NCBI GenBank assembly: GCA_016209155.1
Contig: JACQWU010000336.1
Span: 1-8,245 of the forward strand
Reading direction: 5' to 3'
Length of the DNA: 8,245 nucleotides
From: Candidatus Desantisiibacteriota bacterium
Lineage (GTDB): Bacteria > JACRDZ01
Positions 6,888-8,245 of the stretch are shown here, in pieces. The notes under the pieces are model-generated. The model saw nothing but the letters and a program-made list of their open reading frames with translations, was not told the DNA's origin and did not search any database. Position 1 is the stretch's first letter. Each line of letters begins with the position of its first letter. Made by a program: the position numbers and the translations under genes.

Positions 6888-6896
6888 ATAAAACTC

Positions 6897-8027
6897 ATGT
6901 ATGATGAAAAAGAAAATGGGAAAGAAGATATTCAAGAAGAACCCGTCCAGAGTGAAATTGATGATTCAGAAAGCACTCCAGTTGAATTTGAAATAACGAC
7001 ATATCCGGCAGATTATACTCTTCAAGTTTATTATGAAAAATGGAAATCAGATGAAATTATTATTCCCACATTTCAAAGAAAATTTGTTTGGAAGCCATCA
7101 CAAGCATCTCGATTAATAGAATCATTTATGTTAGGCTTACCTATCCCGCAAATATTTATTTATACAGATAAAGAACAAAAATTATTAATTATTGATGGGC
7201 AACAAAGGCTTAAGAGTATATTCTATTTTTTTGAAGGTCTATTTGGCGAAGCGGATAAATCAGGTAAAAGAAAAGTATTTAATTTAGATTCGATAAATGA
7301 AAAAAGCAAATGGTTTAATAAAACATTTAATGATTTCACCGATGCTGATAAAAGAAAACTCAATAATTCTGTTTTAAGAGCTATAATTATAAAACAACTT
7401 GATCCTAATGATGATACAAGTGTATATCATATATTTGAACGCCTTAATACAGGTGGAACATTACTAAAAAATCAAGAGGTAAGAAATTGTGTTTATTCAG
7501 GTAAATTAAACGGATTACTGTTAAAATTAAATACATATCCAGCATGGAGAAAGATTTTAGGTAAACCTAAAGAAGATAGTAGTCAAAAAGATGTTGAACT
7601 TATATTAAGATATATCTCATTATTTCATCAAAAAGAAAAGGAAAAAGAAAATTATAAAAAGCCTATGAAGGATTTTTTATCATCTTTTATGAAAAAAAAT
7701 CGTAACCCTTCTGATAAATTTATTGAAGATGAAGAAAACCGTTTTAAAAAAACATGCGACTTAATAATTGCTCAACTAGGAGAAAAACCATTTAATCCAA
7801 GAGGAACATTAAATGTTTCATTTTTTGATTCTGTTTTTGTAGCTTTTGCAAAACATTTTGATAAATATCCCGATGATATTAAAGCTCGTTATGATAATCT
7901 TAAGTCTAATGCAGATTTTAACAAATACACAACCAGTTCAACTACTGATGTTGAAGTTGTAAAAAACAGATTAAAAATAGCTGCAGCAACACTTTTTGGG
8001 GAAAAAGATGAAACTGCAAAAAATTGA
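6897..8027 (+). CDS. DUF262 (GmrSD N-terminal/ParB-like) protein without HNH domain
   Basis: The protein has 376 residues. An acidic, probably disordered start (residues 1-32, rich in E and D) precedes a DUF262 domain: IPTFQRKFVWKPSQASRLI (56-74), FMLGLPIPQIFIY (77-89) and the signature IDGQQR (99-104), then IFERLNTGGTLL (179-190) with NQEVRN after it. In characterised relatives (GmrS, BrxU, SspE) this ParB/Srx-like domain binds and hydrolyses nucleotides through the DGQQR residues and gates an HNH nuclease (DUF1524) in the same or a partner protein. Here the remaining 190 residues are charged and helical, with no HNH/DUF1524 motif seen, so cleavage is not encoded in this protein in the usual way. 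The C-terminus overlaps the next gene by 20 bases, making that product the natural partner. The role as sensor or regulator in a defence unit is inference; the family call is firm. Confidence 0.95.
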   Translation: MYDEKENGKEDIQEEPVQSEIDDSESTPVEFEITTYPADYTLQVYYEKWKSDEIIIPTFQRKFVWKPSQASRLIESFMLGLPIPQIFIYTDKEQKLLIIDGQQRLKSIFYFFEGLFGEADKSGKRKVFNLDSINEKSKWFNKTFNDFTDADKRKLNNSVLRAIIIKQLDPNDDTSVYHIFERLNTGGTLLKNQEVRNCVYSGKLNGLLLKLNTYPAWRKILGKPKEDSSQKDVELILRYISLFHQKEKEKENYKKPMKDFLSSFMKKNRNPSDKFIEDEENRFKKTCDLIIAQLGEKPFNPRGTLNVSFFDSVFVAFAKHFDKYPDDIKARYDNLKSNADFNKYTTSSTTDVEVVKNRLKIAAATLFGEKDETAKN

Positions 8028-8245
8028 TTCAATGATTGAATTATGTAAAAATCATTTAGATAATACTAAAACAAAAGGAACCGAAATCGAATCAATCTTA
8101 ACCAAGTATCTTTTGGTATATATTTGTGGAGTGTTTGAAACTAAAATTAAAGAAATATTTATACAACGAGCATCTCAAACAGGAGATAAGCAAATAGAGT
8201 CATTTGTGAAAAATATAATTGAACAAAAAAATAGTTTTAAAATAG
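8008..8245 (+). CDS. Probable RiboL-PSP-HEPN (MAE_28990-type) protein, N-terminal part cut by window end
   Basis: The frame opens at ATG 8008, inside the last codons of the DUF262 gene, with GGGG at 7998-8001 six bases before it, and stays open to the window end (79 residues). A later ATG at 8032 has no ribosome site. The visible part is helical: a short charged first helix, then ESILTKYLLVYICGVFETK and IKEIFIQRA. This pattern (a hydrophobic helix with a conserved glutamate followed by an arginine) is what I know from the HEPN proteins that commonly follow DUF262 genes. HEPN proteins of this kind are metal-independent RNases with an R-x4-6-H motif, which would lie beyond the window, so activity cannot be judged. 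The 20-base overlap implies coupled synthesis with DUF262. Alternative: another helical partner of DUF262. Confidence 0.65.
   Translation, partial: MKLQKIDSMIELCKNHLDNTKTKGTEIESILTKYLLVYICGVFETKIKEIFIQRASQTGDKQIESFVKNIIEQKNSFKI

Noticed and set aside
6804-6896. Promoter or terminator between the radical-SAM and DUF262 genes
   Set aside because: TATTAT-like boxes occur (6822, 6851) but without a properly spaced -35 element, and no stem followed by a T run is seen.
6867-6896. Earlier DUF262 start at TTG 6867 or ATG 6870
   Set aside because: The AAGGAGG at 6881-6887 would lie inside the coding region, and the extra ten residues (MMIKLRRIKL) are just that site translated.
7400-8027. DUF1524/HNH nuclease domain in the C-terminal half of the DUF262 protein
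   Set aside because: No histidine-rich HNH signature is present and the protein is too short for the usual two-domain GmrSD form.
1-8245. CRISPR array, tRNA, insertion sequence or attachment-site repeats
   Set aside because: No regularly spaced repeats, cloverleaf sequence, transposase or integrase-like protein, or paired terminal repeats were seen on reading both strands.

Overview
This is an AT-rich window of roughly 30% G+C (estimated by eye), in which every supported gene lies on the + strand with short gaps or overlaps. Asn/Lys/Ile-rich proteins, TTA/AAA/ATT codons and the protein families present suggest a low-GC bacterium. A relative of the Bacteroidota/Chlorobiota group such as Ignavibacteria is my best guess, but it is weakly supported: clear Shine-Dalgarno sites (for example AAGGAGG before the DUF262 gene) argue against a typical Bacteroidetes. 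No rRNA, tRNA, CRISPR array, transposase or integrase is visible. The content is that of a defence island.

Region 1 (1-5111) is a restriction-modification-like module. It has the C-terminal tail of what looks like an SNF2-type helicase (cut by the window start), an AlbA_2/Schlafen-type ATP-binding protein with a GHKL-like C-terminal half, and a large Eco57I-class N6-adenine DNA methyltransferase. The methyltransferase carries a methylation core (DPACGSG, NPPY) and a TaqI-like target-recognition domain. It is split by a single -1 frame change near 4497-4536, so the recognition domain is divided over two reading frames (1873-4572 and 4548-5111). As read, the specificity half would not be made, so the methyltransferase is either recently broken or the assembly has a one-base error.

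Region 2 (5126-6803, perhaps to 6866) is a tightly coupled pair. One gene encodes the three-Cys-motif partner protein TcmP, a SAM-binding Rossmann-fold protein with a cysteine-rich N-terminus. One base later comes an SPL-like radical-SAM-type protein whose cluster motif reads C-x3-C-x3-C rather than the canonical C-x3-C-x2-C. The biochemical role of this pair is not known to me. Its place directly behind the methyltransferase (14 bases) and its conserved pairing make it the most interesting unit in the window.

Region 3 (6897-8245) is a second two-gene unit. A DUF262 protein (GmrSD/ParB-like fold, IDGQQR) without a C-terminal HNH domain overlaps by 20 bases the start of a gene that resembles the RiboL-PSP-HEPN (MAE_28990-type) proteins and runs off the window. 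This looks like a nucleotide-sensing regulator or nuclease paired with a candidate HEPN RNase.

Taken together, three modules (helicase/AlbA_2/methyltransferase, TcmP/radical-SAM, DUF262/HEPN) are stacked co-directionally. The spacing suggests that the AlbA_2, methyltransferase, TcmP and radical-SAM genes are co-transcribed, and that DUF262-HEPN has its own strong translation start. Whether they act as one system or are independent defence cassettes cannot be decided from one window.
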